A program made the position numbers and the translations under genes. A stretch of DNA of 64,000 bases from Chlorops oryzae (taxonomy: Eukaryota; Arthropoda; Insecta; Diptera; Chloropidae), in the NCBI GenBank assembly GCA_020466095.1, contig CM035806.1, positions 19,466,571-19,530,570 on the forward strand. Reading direction: 5' to 3'. The notes under the pieces are model-generated. The model was not told the DNA's origin and ran no database searches. It saw only the letters and a program-made list of their open reading frames with translations. Positions 1-13,100 of this stretch are shown here, one piece after another; the stretch's first letter is position 1; each line of letters begins with the position of its first letter.

Positions 1-142
1 TCTTGCTCGACAAAGAAGGCTATATCCTCTAAACTATTTCGAATTTCAAAAAATCCTTTTAGGGGCATATTCACAACTACCCAAGCTATAAATAAATGCA
101 AAAAAAAAAGTCGAAAAAAAGTTGCTCAATGAGAAGACCCCC
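1..142 (-). mobile_element. End of a TTAA-flanked element, same family as 26210-26942
   Basis: Positions 1-142 repeat 26798-26942 almost base for base and end in the same AGAAGACCCCC|TTAA terminus. The rest of the element is off the left edge. Confidence 0.85.
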
Positions 143-3100
143 TTAAAGTTTACATTTTTGGTCAATTTTCTGCTAATTATATATTCGCAACATTTTGCGA
201 ATGCGAATGTGAAAAAACATGCGAATATTCGCGAATGCGAATGCGAATATTCGTTACATCACTAATCCTTATGGCCGCAATTGAAATTCTTAGCTAAGAT
301 ACTCCACTGAATTTCCTCAATACCTTACCAAGTTAACAATTACCAACTTGACCAATTACAACAAAAATTGTAAGTAATCTCCAGAATTTCCTCAAATTTC
401 CATGCAACTTATTCTTCCATTCCACTATTCTATTCCATGCAACTTCATTCAGACCATTAGAAAACCGGTTGCCGTTCACCACCAACTGAGACCGATAATT
501 TAAAAAACAAGTAACAGCTCAAAAAAAAAAAAAAGACGAAACTTTTTACTGTCCCAATAGTCACCAAAGGGCGTTCTTAAAAATTCTAAAAGCAAGAACC
601 TATGGCAACATTTACTCAAGCCGAAAAAAAATCAAAGTGGAACGAGGTCCTTCATGGCTCAAAAGCGTAAAATATCTAAAACTTTGAAAGCGAAAGTAAA
701 CGGAGGACGTACTCTGCCGTCGAAAAAGAATTTCTCTTCAAACAACATGACCGTTGAGTTTTAATTTCGATGTTGAGTTGAAAGAGCTGAAAAAACGAAG
801 AAAGTAACATAAAATAAAAAATGCTTACATCCTTCTGTGTTTAACATACATCTTATCTTTGCTGTAAGCCTTAGGATTAAAAAAGTACCCTACAGATATT
901 TAACTCGTGGTGATATTTTTGTCAAAACGGCATTTATTATTATTATTTTCTCTAATTTTATTATTTTCAAAAGTTTTGGATTTTTTTAAAATCCTTTTGA
1001 TTGCAAAAAATATTTTATGCCATTATTTTTATTTGGCTTAGAGAGCATTAAAGAAGGATTTTTTTTTTATTATGCCAAAAGCTTTATTGTCCAAAGAATA
1101 CACAAAACGCTTGTTGGTAAAACAAGGGATAATATTTACACATACATACATATATGTAATACTATGTATATGTAAATTAGAACACAAGAATATTGAGATG
1201 CATTCCTTACAAAGGTCACAATTTCATTAGAAATATTTATACACATATGAAATTACTCCTTTTCACATTTTTGTCCTTCATAAGGTTATGTGAATAACAT
1301 CAAAATAAGAGGTATTCTCTTTTGCATTGCTTTGAGAGAGCTTCCTTATCGTTCATGTCTTCTCATGCGTCTGTGATGAACACTCGAGTAATCATCCCAG
1401 TTGGAAAATATATGATACAGTATAGTTAGACACTACGGTTTAAAGAAATTTTTTGTGCTATAACTTTTGTAAGTAGTCCTCAAATGAAGAGTTTTTATTA
1501 ATTAATATACAGGGTGTTCCATACTCAATAGATCAAAAAAAGGAGGTGATAGGGCGAACCCATAAAAGCAAAAAATTGTATGGAAAGGGGGGTTCATTTT
1601 GCACTCGTAAGGAGCTAGAGGCGCGGAAATAATTCGACTAAATTGGTGAGCATACTTTTAGGCGGATATGTAAAACAAAAACACTATTCAGAAATTTTTA
1701 AATTTCTTAGATTTTTCTTTTTCTCATGCTGCCTAAAAGTGTGCTCAATAAATTTGATTAAAATAACTTTTCTGGGAGTCAAAAATACAAAATAATTATT
1801 TTCAAACCTTAGTTTTGCATTGATTGTGAAAAATTTTAGCAACCATGGTATCAAATTGAAGAGAAAAACTCAAAGTTTTCGAAAAGAGTAAAAAAAGAGG
1901 CTCGATCGTATTTATTTTGAATTAAATCACTTTAAAAGCCAAAATTACACTATTTTAGGCTTAGATGGTAGTACCAGAGAAAACGGAATTGAATTATTTA
2001 AAATCGTAGTATGCAGTGTTAACGGAAAACCGCCAAACTTTTCATATCATATGTGATTTTGAATTTATGGTCTGTAAGTGACGAGCACCAGTGAAAAAAC
2101 CAAAATGTTGTTTTTTGCATGAAACTCCTCAGGGGTGTATTTGCGACCCCCCTGTTATACGATTTTTGGTCCGTCTGGACCCCTCTATCACCTCCTTTTT
2201 TTTTGATCTATTGAATATGGAACACCCTGTTTAAATTTATTTAAAAGTCACCCAGAAAGCATTCGTGGCGACTATGACTTTGAATCCGTCCCTAAAGTAT
2301 ATTTATGGCAATTACTTTTGAATTTGGCATAACGCTTATAATTCTCATTTGGCTTATAAAATGGGACACATAAGGCTCGCATAATTCCTCTAACTTTTTC
2401 ATGACGTGAAGTGGCTAGTAGGGGTGTCCAGAATAAAAAAAAAAATTTCGATATTTCAAAACTTTATCGAATATCGACAAAATATTATTTGAAAAAAATA
2501 TCGATATATCGGCAGTACATACCCTGTAGGAAACGCGTATAATTAAACTCTAGTGTTTTGTTAGTTCCAACTCCACCAGTACTAAAAAAACATAATTTTT
2601 TAATAAGGGACGCATGGGGATGTGACATGGAAGCATTTTTCTTTCTTCCCCGTGCGTCTCTTGACAAAAAAAAATGTTTTTCTATCCGAATGTCTTACTG
2701 TGTAATTTCTCGTCTTAGTGATAAAAAGCACTGATTTGGCAATACTGGTTTTCTTATTGACAAAAAAATATCGTATTTCGATACTGCCAAATCAGTATCG
2801 ATACATCGTAATATCAAAAAATAAAGAATCGAGTACAAATCAGGGTTGGAACTTTACTGCAATTGCAGTAGATCTACTGCGTTTTTTTGAAATTTTTGAC
2901 ATCTACTGCGACACTGCGAAAAGCTTAAAATCTACTGCGATTTTCGTCCCTGGTGTCACTCGATTTTTTTTTTGTCAAACCAAACTCCTAACGATAACTA
3001 CCAAAAAAGTACCAATTTTGGCTATACATTCTCAACACCGCAATTCTATTTGTAACAAAGATACTATTGTTGTCCTTGTTTAACATCTTGGATTTTCCAT

Positions 3101-6100
3101 TGAAGCTTATATGTCGCGATATTAACAGTTTGACAGCTGATATAACAGAAAAAAATCTTGCCAAAAATCTTCGCTTCACATTGGAAGATGCGCAATATGG
3201 AGAAATATTTACATGAAATTTACTTTTTGTTTATTTTTTCTTTTTATTTGAAAAGAATAAAAAATATTTTTGTTATAAAAAAAAGATTTGTAATGATTTT
3301 TATTTTTACTGCGCAAAATTCAAATCTACTGCCCTTTTTTGTTAAAACTGCTCACTTTCTTATTCGCCAGGTTCCAACTCTGTTCCAACCCTGGTACAAA
3401 TATCGTTGCGATATTTTGATATTTTCGATATGATCGATACTATCGATATTTTTTGGCCAAGCCTAGTGGCTAGATATGTGCCTTTTGTGTACATAAAGAG
3501 CCTCAGGATAGTAAATTAAGGTGACATTGTGGTAAGCACAACTCCCCCCCCACTCAATAATAATAATAACGGAAATGATTTTTGAATTGAGCACAAATTT
3601 TTTTCTGTTTGCTCTTTGCTTTCCCTGAAAAATTTTCTCACTACTACTATTGTAACTACTCAGTCGCACATGCTATCCACTTCACCAGATCGGGCTGTGG
3701 CTCAAATAAGGCCAATATCCAATTAAATTCCAAATAAGTAATGAGAATTAAAAATCCGAACAGCACTCTTTTATGGTGACATTGTCCTCTATGGAGTGAT
3801 GCATGAGAATGGCACTAATGTTTTCTGGTGAAATCAATAATGACTTTCCTGCAGGAGATATTTTCCTGCTGGGATCGTATTGCAATAATCTAACATAAAC
3901 ATGCATGTGTGAGTGCTTGTGTTTCTAGTCAAAGCTTTCATAAGTTCTCGCTTTCTTAATAAGATTTTTGCTTGAGAAGATTTTAATGATTTCGTTACTG
4001 CGGACAAGAGCATCGCCTCACTTATAAGCACCGAGGAAGAAATAAAATTAGTACAATTTTAAGTGCATTTACACGACAAGAAAACTTGGTTAATTTTTAT
4101 TCTGACTAATTCCTTCATGTCTTGCAAAATTTTGCCCGTGGACATCCGTTCATTCTCATCACATCTGAAGAAAGCAAGATTTTTTTTTGGGGAAGCCAAC
4201 GTAGCGCATCTTTTAAGCATTTTCCGAAAAATTCTCAAACTTCTCATAACTTCGAAACGACCTATTGAATTGATTTCAATAGCCCAACCACAAAGACGAA
4301 GTACACAATCGTTTCGTTTAATTGATTTACAAGCATATACAGTATGAATGGCGGAAAATTTAATTTCTTGCCATTGAAAAGTTTCTTTAACTGCATTTGA
4401 TTTACATTTCAATTCAGAAAACTTTTTCCTTCAACCCATTGTAAAAGTTTTCTCAATAAGATCATGAAGCTTTTATCTCTCTCAACGGTGCACCTCATTG
4501 CTTTGACCGTCGAATAGAATTTTCAGGACACGTTCCTTCGGCTTTGGCTGCTTATGATTTTTAAATCTTTTAAATTATCGTATTTTATGCTAATATGACA
4601 TTTTGAAATTGTTGGGATAGTGAAAACTCTAGCCGCGGCGGACATCTTTCGTAGTCGGACCTTCTAAATCGGAGGATCTCCATATTTTTCTATTCAATTC
4701 TATTCATTTCTATTCAATAGTAACAACTAGGGCTCGGATTTTGTTGACTTTTATAATTTTAAAGCATACTTTATGGAGCACAAATTTCTTTCAACTCATA
4801 AAGTTAGGATTTAAATCGATTTTTAACTTCAATATGAATTTTTTTGAAGTTAGAAAAGCAGTTTGAAGTTCAACTTCGCTAAACTAGTTCGCAAAATTTT
4901 TGCCCCATAAAGTATGTTTTAAAATAAAAGTCAACAAAATCCGAGCCCTGATAACAACTGTCTGTCTTAGTAAGAACTTTTCATTTTGGAAAGCTTTGAT
5001 TAATTTTTTTTTCGAAAAAGAAACCATCTCTAATTCCAATAATTTCTACTTACATCAATCCAATGTTCGCCGGGGAACACAGCAATCAGTTCCGTATTCT
5101 CGTCAAGAGTACGAAAATATTCTTCATCATCGATTTCTGTACCATCCGAGTCTAAGTGTATCGTTGGCTCTTCACCGGCTTTTTCAAATTTTTCGGCAAT
5201 TTTATTTCGTATCTCTTCCAAAGTGGATGCCACAACAGCCTTTTTGATACTTCTTGTTACATCCTTGACCTGTCGAAAGGAGAAAAAAAAATTATTTATT
5301 AATGAAAAGATATCAATTTCAATCTCCATCTTGCGCTCTCACTATCTACATCTACATCTACAATCTACCTTTACCTGCATCAAAAGCTATTTTTACAATC
5401 ATGGAAAATAACTACAAAAAAAAAAAAAAAAGAAAAAATGGACTAAAAAAATTGCATTAACAACTTTCATTGACCGTCAGTCAGGCGTACTCATGTTTGG
5501 CTTAACGCTCCGAAGCATTCGCAATCGTTATGTACTTTAATTTTAATTCGTATAAATAAAAAGCATACCTACATATTTAATTTGAAAATAAAATTCAAAG
5601 AGAAGGTCATCTCCTTTGCACATCGAATTTCATTTTGCATACGCTTAACTTTACTCTCGCTTTTAGTGTAGGCACTCTCGTCATATTTCGTTCAGACCTG
5701 GCCACACGGCATATAATGCACAAAGAATCCCTTGCAATGGAAGAGGAAAATCCTCTTAACAAAAAAAAAAAAAAAAAATAATAATTTTCGAGGAAAAAAT
5801 GCAAATGCTTTTGCTTTTTTCTTGGCCATTTTGCTTCCACTTTTTTAATCCGAATTAAAAGAGCTCGGCGATGAGGGTCCTTCCGATTGGGGTATATGCA
5901 GAGGGTATTTAAGACCTTCAGCGAAATGCAAGAAGTAACAAAGGAACACGACCAATTAGTTAGTACTTAGGTATTGTATATATGTAGTATTGAAATGCCT
6001 TAAATCCTTCCTGAAATAAATTTTTGAGCGTTCGCCTGCCTACTGTCGTGTCGTGAATGTTTCATGTTTTTAAAATAAAATAAAATAAAGTCATAAATGG

Positions 6101-9100
6101 AGTTCAAGTTTTTCACTGGAATAATGTTGAAATGCCCCTTTTTCTCTTTTATTGAAAAGTAACGACTAAAAGGGCAAATGATGTGAGCGCAAAGTTCTGA
6201 GTAATGCTTTTCCTTTAGTGGAAAAGCTCATTAAAAAAAAGACTTCGAGCGAAAAGTTATTTTGCCTTTTTGGGGCTTATGTTTTTAACATTAAAAAAAC
6301 GCATCTTTTTAGAGAAATTTCATTAAAATTTTTGTTTTCATTGAGAGCAAAAAAAAAAAATGAAATTGCAAGCAGAGAAGAGCAATTAAAATAATGGCAA
6401 TATTGCAATAAGGCAATTCCTCAAGTCTTCTAAAATCCTTTTTAAATTTATCCTATATTTAGCTCTTAAAAAAAAAAACCTTTTTTTTTTGCCTGGGGTT
6501 AAATTTAAAAGTGATTTTTGAAGACTTTTTTGAATTGCCAAAATGATAATTGCAAATTTCAGCTTTAAAGTATGCAACGTATTTTTGTGAAAAAAGATTT
6601 GGATGTTTAATTTCCGTTGTTGATTTTGATTTCACTACCCATCGGGAAATTATCTCCGGCATGACAAAGTCATCTGTGATATCATCGATGACATATAGGT
6701 GACAGTATCATGCATGCCACATTGGGAGACATCGTAGAGGGTTGCTGTTCATGTGATTGAATCTCAGTGGCTACTGAAATTTAAATACGGTTTCTTAGCG
6801 TCAGTTGACATGTCATGCTAGGAGTCACCAGTGAAAGTTTTTTAATCCCACGATGACAAGTCACCGGTGAATTCACTGTCCAACTCCTGTACAAATGTCA
6901 TATAAAATATCCTATGAAATCGCATGCGTTCCGGCTCCAAAGTCCCCCTGTTAACATCTTACTGTGTAGTTTCTTAGATACATATTTATTTTTATACCCG
7001 ACACACTCTGTGTCGAGGGTATATTGCGTTTGTGTGGTTGTGTGTAACACCCAGAACCAGTCGAGATAGACCATACAAAATATATATAGAAATGATCAGA
7101 GTCACTAGGAGATTCGGTTTAGCCATGTCCGTCTGTCTGTCTGTCCGTCTGTCTGTTTGTATACAGTTTTACAGTTATCGAAGGAGTTGAGCTATCTTCA
7201 CGAAATTTGGTATGCGTGCTCACGGGGACATGAGTAAGAACAAGTTCGAGAATGGACCCGATCGGACCATTTTTAGGGGTGCCTCCAGTACTAGGGCCTG
7301 TTATGAAAATCACAAAAACTGTTCTAAGACCGATGTTTTTTAAGTTATTTTGATGAAATTTGGCATTTGAGCATATTTTAGACCAATTAATGTGATTTAC
7401 AAAAATCAGAAAAATGGGCGTGGCAGAAGGGCGTTTTTCGAAAATTGTCTCCTACTCCCGACACGCCTGTGGGACTTGAACGAAAATTGGCACTTATACT
7501 TCCTTTGTAGCCATAAACATCCTGCCCAAAAATTTTCTTGATCAGTCCATTATTAAGGGTACCTCCAGTACTAGGGTCTGTCACAAAAATCTTAAAACTG
7601 CCCCAAAATCTCACATTTTCCATATATTTCAATGAAACTTAGAATTTGCGCGTATATTTAAGCCTCCGATTAGAATTTTGAAAAATTGGAAAAGTGGGCG
7701 TGGCAAAGGGGCGGTTTTCATAAAGAAATTAAACAAATGTCGGTATATGGGGCCCCTATGGCCTTAAACAACTCCTGATATTAAAAATTATTTGAAGATG
7801 TGTGTCTGTGTCGGGTATTCTATTGTCAGGCTTGCCTGACTACAACACCCTTACTTGTTTTTTTTTTGTTGTTGTATCATTTACTTAGGCTAAGAACACA
7901 CCGGATCAAACGAAACGAAACAAAACAAAACGTTTTCGTTTCGTTAGTCAAGAGAACCCCTTTTCTTTTTCAGTCAAAACCGTTTCGTTTTGACTAATCT
8001 GGTATGTTCGCTCTCATGAGACACAATGTTTTGTTGTTTTTGAAAATATTTTGTTTTGCTTTCGTTTCGTTTCGTTTGATCCGGTGAGTTCTCAGCCTTA
8101 ATTTTTGGCTTGTCCTTGGCTCTTTGATAAATCATCTGATTCGTATATAAGCGGAATGATAGCAAAAGAGCCATCTCAATCATTCGCTTGAATATTTTAA
8201 AATTATTAATTTTTTTTATTAATAATTTTGAAAATTTTCATTGTACCCGGAAATTTATAGCTCTAGAAAAATAGGAAATTTTATCAGAAATTCAAACAAG
8301 ACTCCATGTACTTTATTGGTCCATTCAAATGACTGTGTGGACAAATATGAAGAAGAGCTCAAAAATCGCATTCCATAAATCATGTTGCAAAATGTCAAGT
8401 GTTCCCGCATTGATGGTACGGCATGATTTGGCCGAAAGTACTAAAGTGTCGCCTCAACCCGTAGGCCATAGTAAACAATCAAACATAACCATTGGGCATA
8501 ACTGACCTTCGGAAGCGAAACTAAATGGAACGAATTCTCACATTGTATTGATGCAGTAAGGCCATTAATCAAGCCTCCATGTTGTAGTCGCAAGAGCTCT
8601 AGAATCGAATCGGCACGAAAACAAAAAAAAAAACTCGAGCCAAAGAAAAAAACTAAAAAAAAACACAAAAGTAAGAATAAAAAAAATAATAGCAAAGAAG
8701 ATAAAAAAAAAAATAATAAATAATAGAAAAGGAAGAAAAGAAAAAGGCCGCAAGAAACAAATTTAAGTCAATTTATATCTATTTGACCAAACAGTAGATG
8801 TCCTCAAATGCCACAGATGCTTGACTTCATGCAGCCGGGCTAGTCCTGGCTGCCTCCGGATAACATTTCGTGCTGCAGCGTGAATGTGTTGCAAGCGTGA
8901 CAAATTGATTCTGCAAGCGTCAGCAGTTGCTAACATAATTAAAAATGTATTGTTCCGAGAACATACTCAGGTGAAATATGTGGAATGACCTTACGATTAC
9001 AATAAATAACACCAAAAAAAAAAAAAAAAGTGACTAGTGGGTATTAATAAATAAAAAGAAAGAAAGAGAAAAAAGTAGAAAGTAGAAAGTCCATTCCCTA

Positions 9101-10160
9101 AATGCCATCGTGTTTGCATGAGTTCTTTGATTTTTGTGGCTTCGGTCAAATGCATGCATACACATGTCTATGCAATTTAAATATTGAAAATTCGTAAAAA
9201 CCCGAGGAAATTTAGTTTCAATAAAACTTAAATCAAAACTGAAATCACATTTAACCCTTTTCGTGTTGTCGTTGTCGGTTCATTTTTTATGATAGCCACG
9301 CTTAACTGAGCATTTAATTTCCGCTGCCAAAATGTTTTCAATGATTTTGATGTACTGACCGCGTTTGGGATTGCACGCACGATTCCGAATTTCGAGGAAT
9401 TCGCGCAATTACATCTAAGTCCAAGCAAACAATAGATTTATAAAGAGATGTATGAAAAGGGAGTGAGAGAGGGAGACAGAGAGAGAGAAGAACTGACCAG
9501 AGAGAGAACCATTTATATAGGTTGTGGTGCAGGCGCGTATACAGAACATTATTTCCGAAGGAGTTTTAGAAATAACGAATTTTTCCTTTGTGATTCTTCG
9601 CATTTTAAAATGGATTCGAAACCATCAGCAATAGCCACCCTCTGCGTACGCCCCTGACAAGCAAGCACGTATGTATGTATACGCTGAGGTGAGTGAAAGG
9701 ACCAACAACGTGAAATGGGCATTCAATGCTTTGGGCACCGGAAATAATTTGAAATAAAATTGATTACAGCTTTGCATGCACGTTGGCAACGTAATTTCCA
9801 TTTAATCACATACTTACAAAATGGCCGACAATGGCCCAAGGATTTTTGGTCCATTTAACTATTTTTCGAGCAAAATAACCTAATTAACCGACAATGTGCG
9901 TTGGCTGCGCAATATGTTCGACTGTAATAATAAATTATTGCGCTTTGTTCGGATAATGCCCGGAAGCGTTCTGTCGAATCTCTTACAATGAATTCCTCTC
10001 TTTGAAGAGTTTATTCGTTAAAGTTATTCTATGTACTTAAGAATATAGAAATTTTTGTGAATTTATTTTACGATCTCTTATGATTATCTAATTGAACTAA
10101 GATCAGAAAGGCAGTAGGATCTATTTTTTCTCTCTCTCTCTCTTCTCTCTGTCTCTCTCT

Positions 10161-10191
<31 letters not shown>

Positions 10192-13100
10192 TCTCTCTCT
10201 CTTTCTCTCTCTTTCTCTCTCTCTCTCTTTCTCTCTTTCTCTCTCTCTCTCTTCTCTCTTCTCTGCTCTTCTCTCGTCTCTCTCTCTCTCTCTCTGTCAT
10301 CTCTCTCTCTCTCTCTCTCTCTAGTCTCTCTCTGTCAGTCTCTCTCTACTCTCTTCTCTCTCTCTACTATCAATCTCTCTCAAATGACTCTGCTTGATTT
10401 CGGTTGTGATCGCATTCAAAGAGAGAAAGAGAGAGAGATCGAAGATATGAAAGAGGAAAACAGAGCAGGAAAGAGAGGGAAAGAGAAGAAAAGAAACAAA
10501 TTTATACAAAAAGAGATGGAATGGGAGGGAAAGAGAGCTAAAGAGAGCGCAAAAGAAAAAGAGAGGGTGGGAAAGAGAGTGGGAAAGAGAGGGGAAAAGA
10601 GGGAAAGAGAGGAAAAAAGGAGAAGAAAAATAGAGGAAATGAGACATATGGAAATAGGAAGGGAAATAGAGAGTGAAAGAGAGACGGAAAGAGAAATGGA
10701 AAGGGACAGGGAAAGAGAGAGAGAGAAATAGAGAGGAAAATAGAGAGGGAAAGAGACAGGAGAAGGGAGAGAGAAAGAAAGAGGAAAAGATTGGGTTAAG
10801 TGGGAAGGAAAGAGTGAGGCAAAGGGAGAGCAAAGGAGAGAAGGAATTAGAGAGAGAAAGATAGTGGTAAAGAGAGAGAGAGAGAGAGAGAGAGAGATAA
10901 GAAAAGAGGAAGACAGGGCGATAAAGAAAGGCAAAGAGGGCAAGTTAGGAAGTGAGGGATAGGAATGGGTGGTAGAGAGAGATTTAGAGCGAGAGAATTT
11001 CATGCACAATTCTTTTCTCAAAGCTTTATAATTTCAACAAATTAATCACCTGATAGCAATCCGAGTTAAATATTAGGGTTTCACTGTGTATTTTTCCTTC
11101 GACCTAGAACATTGACTGTTTGATATCAATAGTTTACTTCCCACAAATATGGGTCTATGTATATTAATTTATGTGCTATTATACGCATAAATAACGTTCA
11201 GCACTTGGCTCTTTTGTGATAAATCAATAAACGAATTCATTGACGTCATTTATGGTAATTTATAGCCATTTGAACTAGTGAATTATTGATTCTAGAACCC
11301 AGTCGAGAGATTTTAAACGTCTTATTTGTTTTAGTCAGGCGAATATATACAACCATCAAAGCCGTGTGTTCAATTAGTTCATGAAAGCCGCCCCTTGGTT
11401 ACACCTACTCTTCATATCTTTCGATATATAAACAGAGGTCACAATAAGAAGTCAAATTTTAAGCTTTTCGTAACACACCCTAGTACTGAAAGTACCCATC
11501 AAAATGGTCCATTCCGGTCCATTCTTGTAATTGTTCTTACTCATGTTACCGCAAACACGCATACCAAATTTCGTCAGGATAGTTCAACTTCTTCGATAGG
11601 AAATGTGCATGTGACCTGACGGATAGAAAGACAGACGGACATGGCTAAATCGAATCTCCTGGTGACGGTAGTCATTTCTTTGCACCTTTTGTATACTCTA
11701 TCTCGATTGGTTCCGAGTATAACACGTACCCAGAGTGTATCAAGTATAAAAAAAAAAAATCAGGTCTTAAAGGGTTAAATCAGCACTGATAAAACCATTT
11801 GCGAATTTTATTGTGTGCGTATTAACGTCCCCAGATAGATATACATCGCATTGAACGGACAGTAAAAGTTCTTCATTAAAGTGATTTATACGACATTCAT
11901 TTATGTGATTTAAACACCGGTAAAGTTGCTTTAGCTCCATTGAATCACAAATGTAGGAAAACATTGCATTGAAAATGTGTTTTTTCCATTATTTTTTATT
12001 TATTTATTTTTTTTTTTTTTTTTTTGCTCGTTGCTCATTGATTAATGGAAATGTGGATTGACGTTTGACACTTCATTTTCGTGTCCAAATAATTGAACGG
12101 TTTCCTTAATACAGATGAAATGATAATTCTTTAATTGCCTACATTAATTTCCAATTGACCAGCACACATGTTAGTTATGGCGATTGAAGCAATTTAAATT
12201 AAAGAAATGAGAACACTATGAGCAAAGAGGTTATGAGGTTTTGCTGCGGCGACCTCTGATCACAATTATGCGCGTTATATTCCTTCAAGGATTGGCTAAA
12301 CGATTAAAGAGCTTGACGGAATCTCAGGCAGGCCTCTAGGCAAAATTTCTTAACTGAGAGAAATTCAACCTCTTCAACAATAATAAAAAGGCTTTGCCTG
12401 AAGCTATTTTCTACCTCATGAGCATTTCGCATTCGTGTTGAAAAGGATTTCAGGAGTCCTAATTGTTTTCCTAGGCAATTATCAACATCATCACCATTAC
12501 CATTATTATGATATTTTATCTTATACGTGGAATCATTTGCAGTCAGCCGTGAGTCAAGGTAATCTGATGAAGCCTTTGGGAAATGTATGACGCAAAATCC
12601 ATTAGGAGCGACATTCTAAAACGAATGATGCATGAGCCTTGTCAAATTTTGGCGTTGATATAGCATAAGCGGATATTTGATATTTGACTGTGAAATATGG
12701 TAACATCAAGACACATGCCGTGTTCAGTTTAACTTTTGTTTTTAAGCTGATTTTTTGTTTTCTTTTTTTTTATTTTAATATATTCTCTTTGAAGTTCCTT
12801 TTTCTTTGAACATTTTACGGCATATAATTACGCACACATTTCCTTTGAAGTATTCCGAGTGCTTTTGGCATTCATTCATTTGATTTCATTGGATCCTTGG
12901 TACCTTAAACTTTTAAGTTATTTTAGAGGGTTTCCCTTAAACGTGTATTTGCATCGAAAACCTCGAAAGCTCGTAATTCAAGAAGGCTAAAAAAATTAAG
13001 GAATGAAATTTTGTATGAAAAATTTTACACTTTTCCGCTTTTCAATATTTTCACTTTCAAGGAATACCCTATTTATATTTGTTCGAAGGTCTAAGAATTT

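Noticed and set aside
4059..4412. 117-aa minus-strand ORF as a further Drep2 exon
   Set aside because: No family resemblance and no acceptor/donor in matching phase were seen.
10321..11021. Long Ser/Leu/Phe-rich minus ORFs and Arg/Glu/Lys-rich plus ORFs
   Set aside because: Translation of the TC/GA tract; both strands and several frames are open because the tract lacks stop codons.
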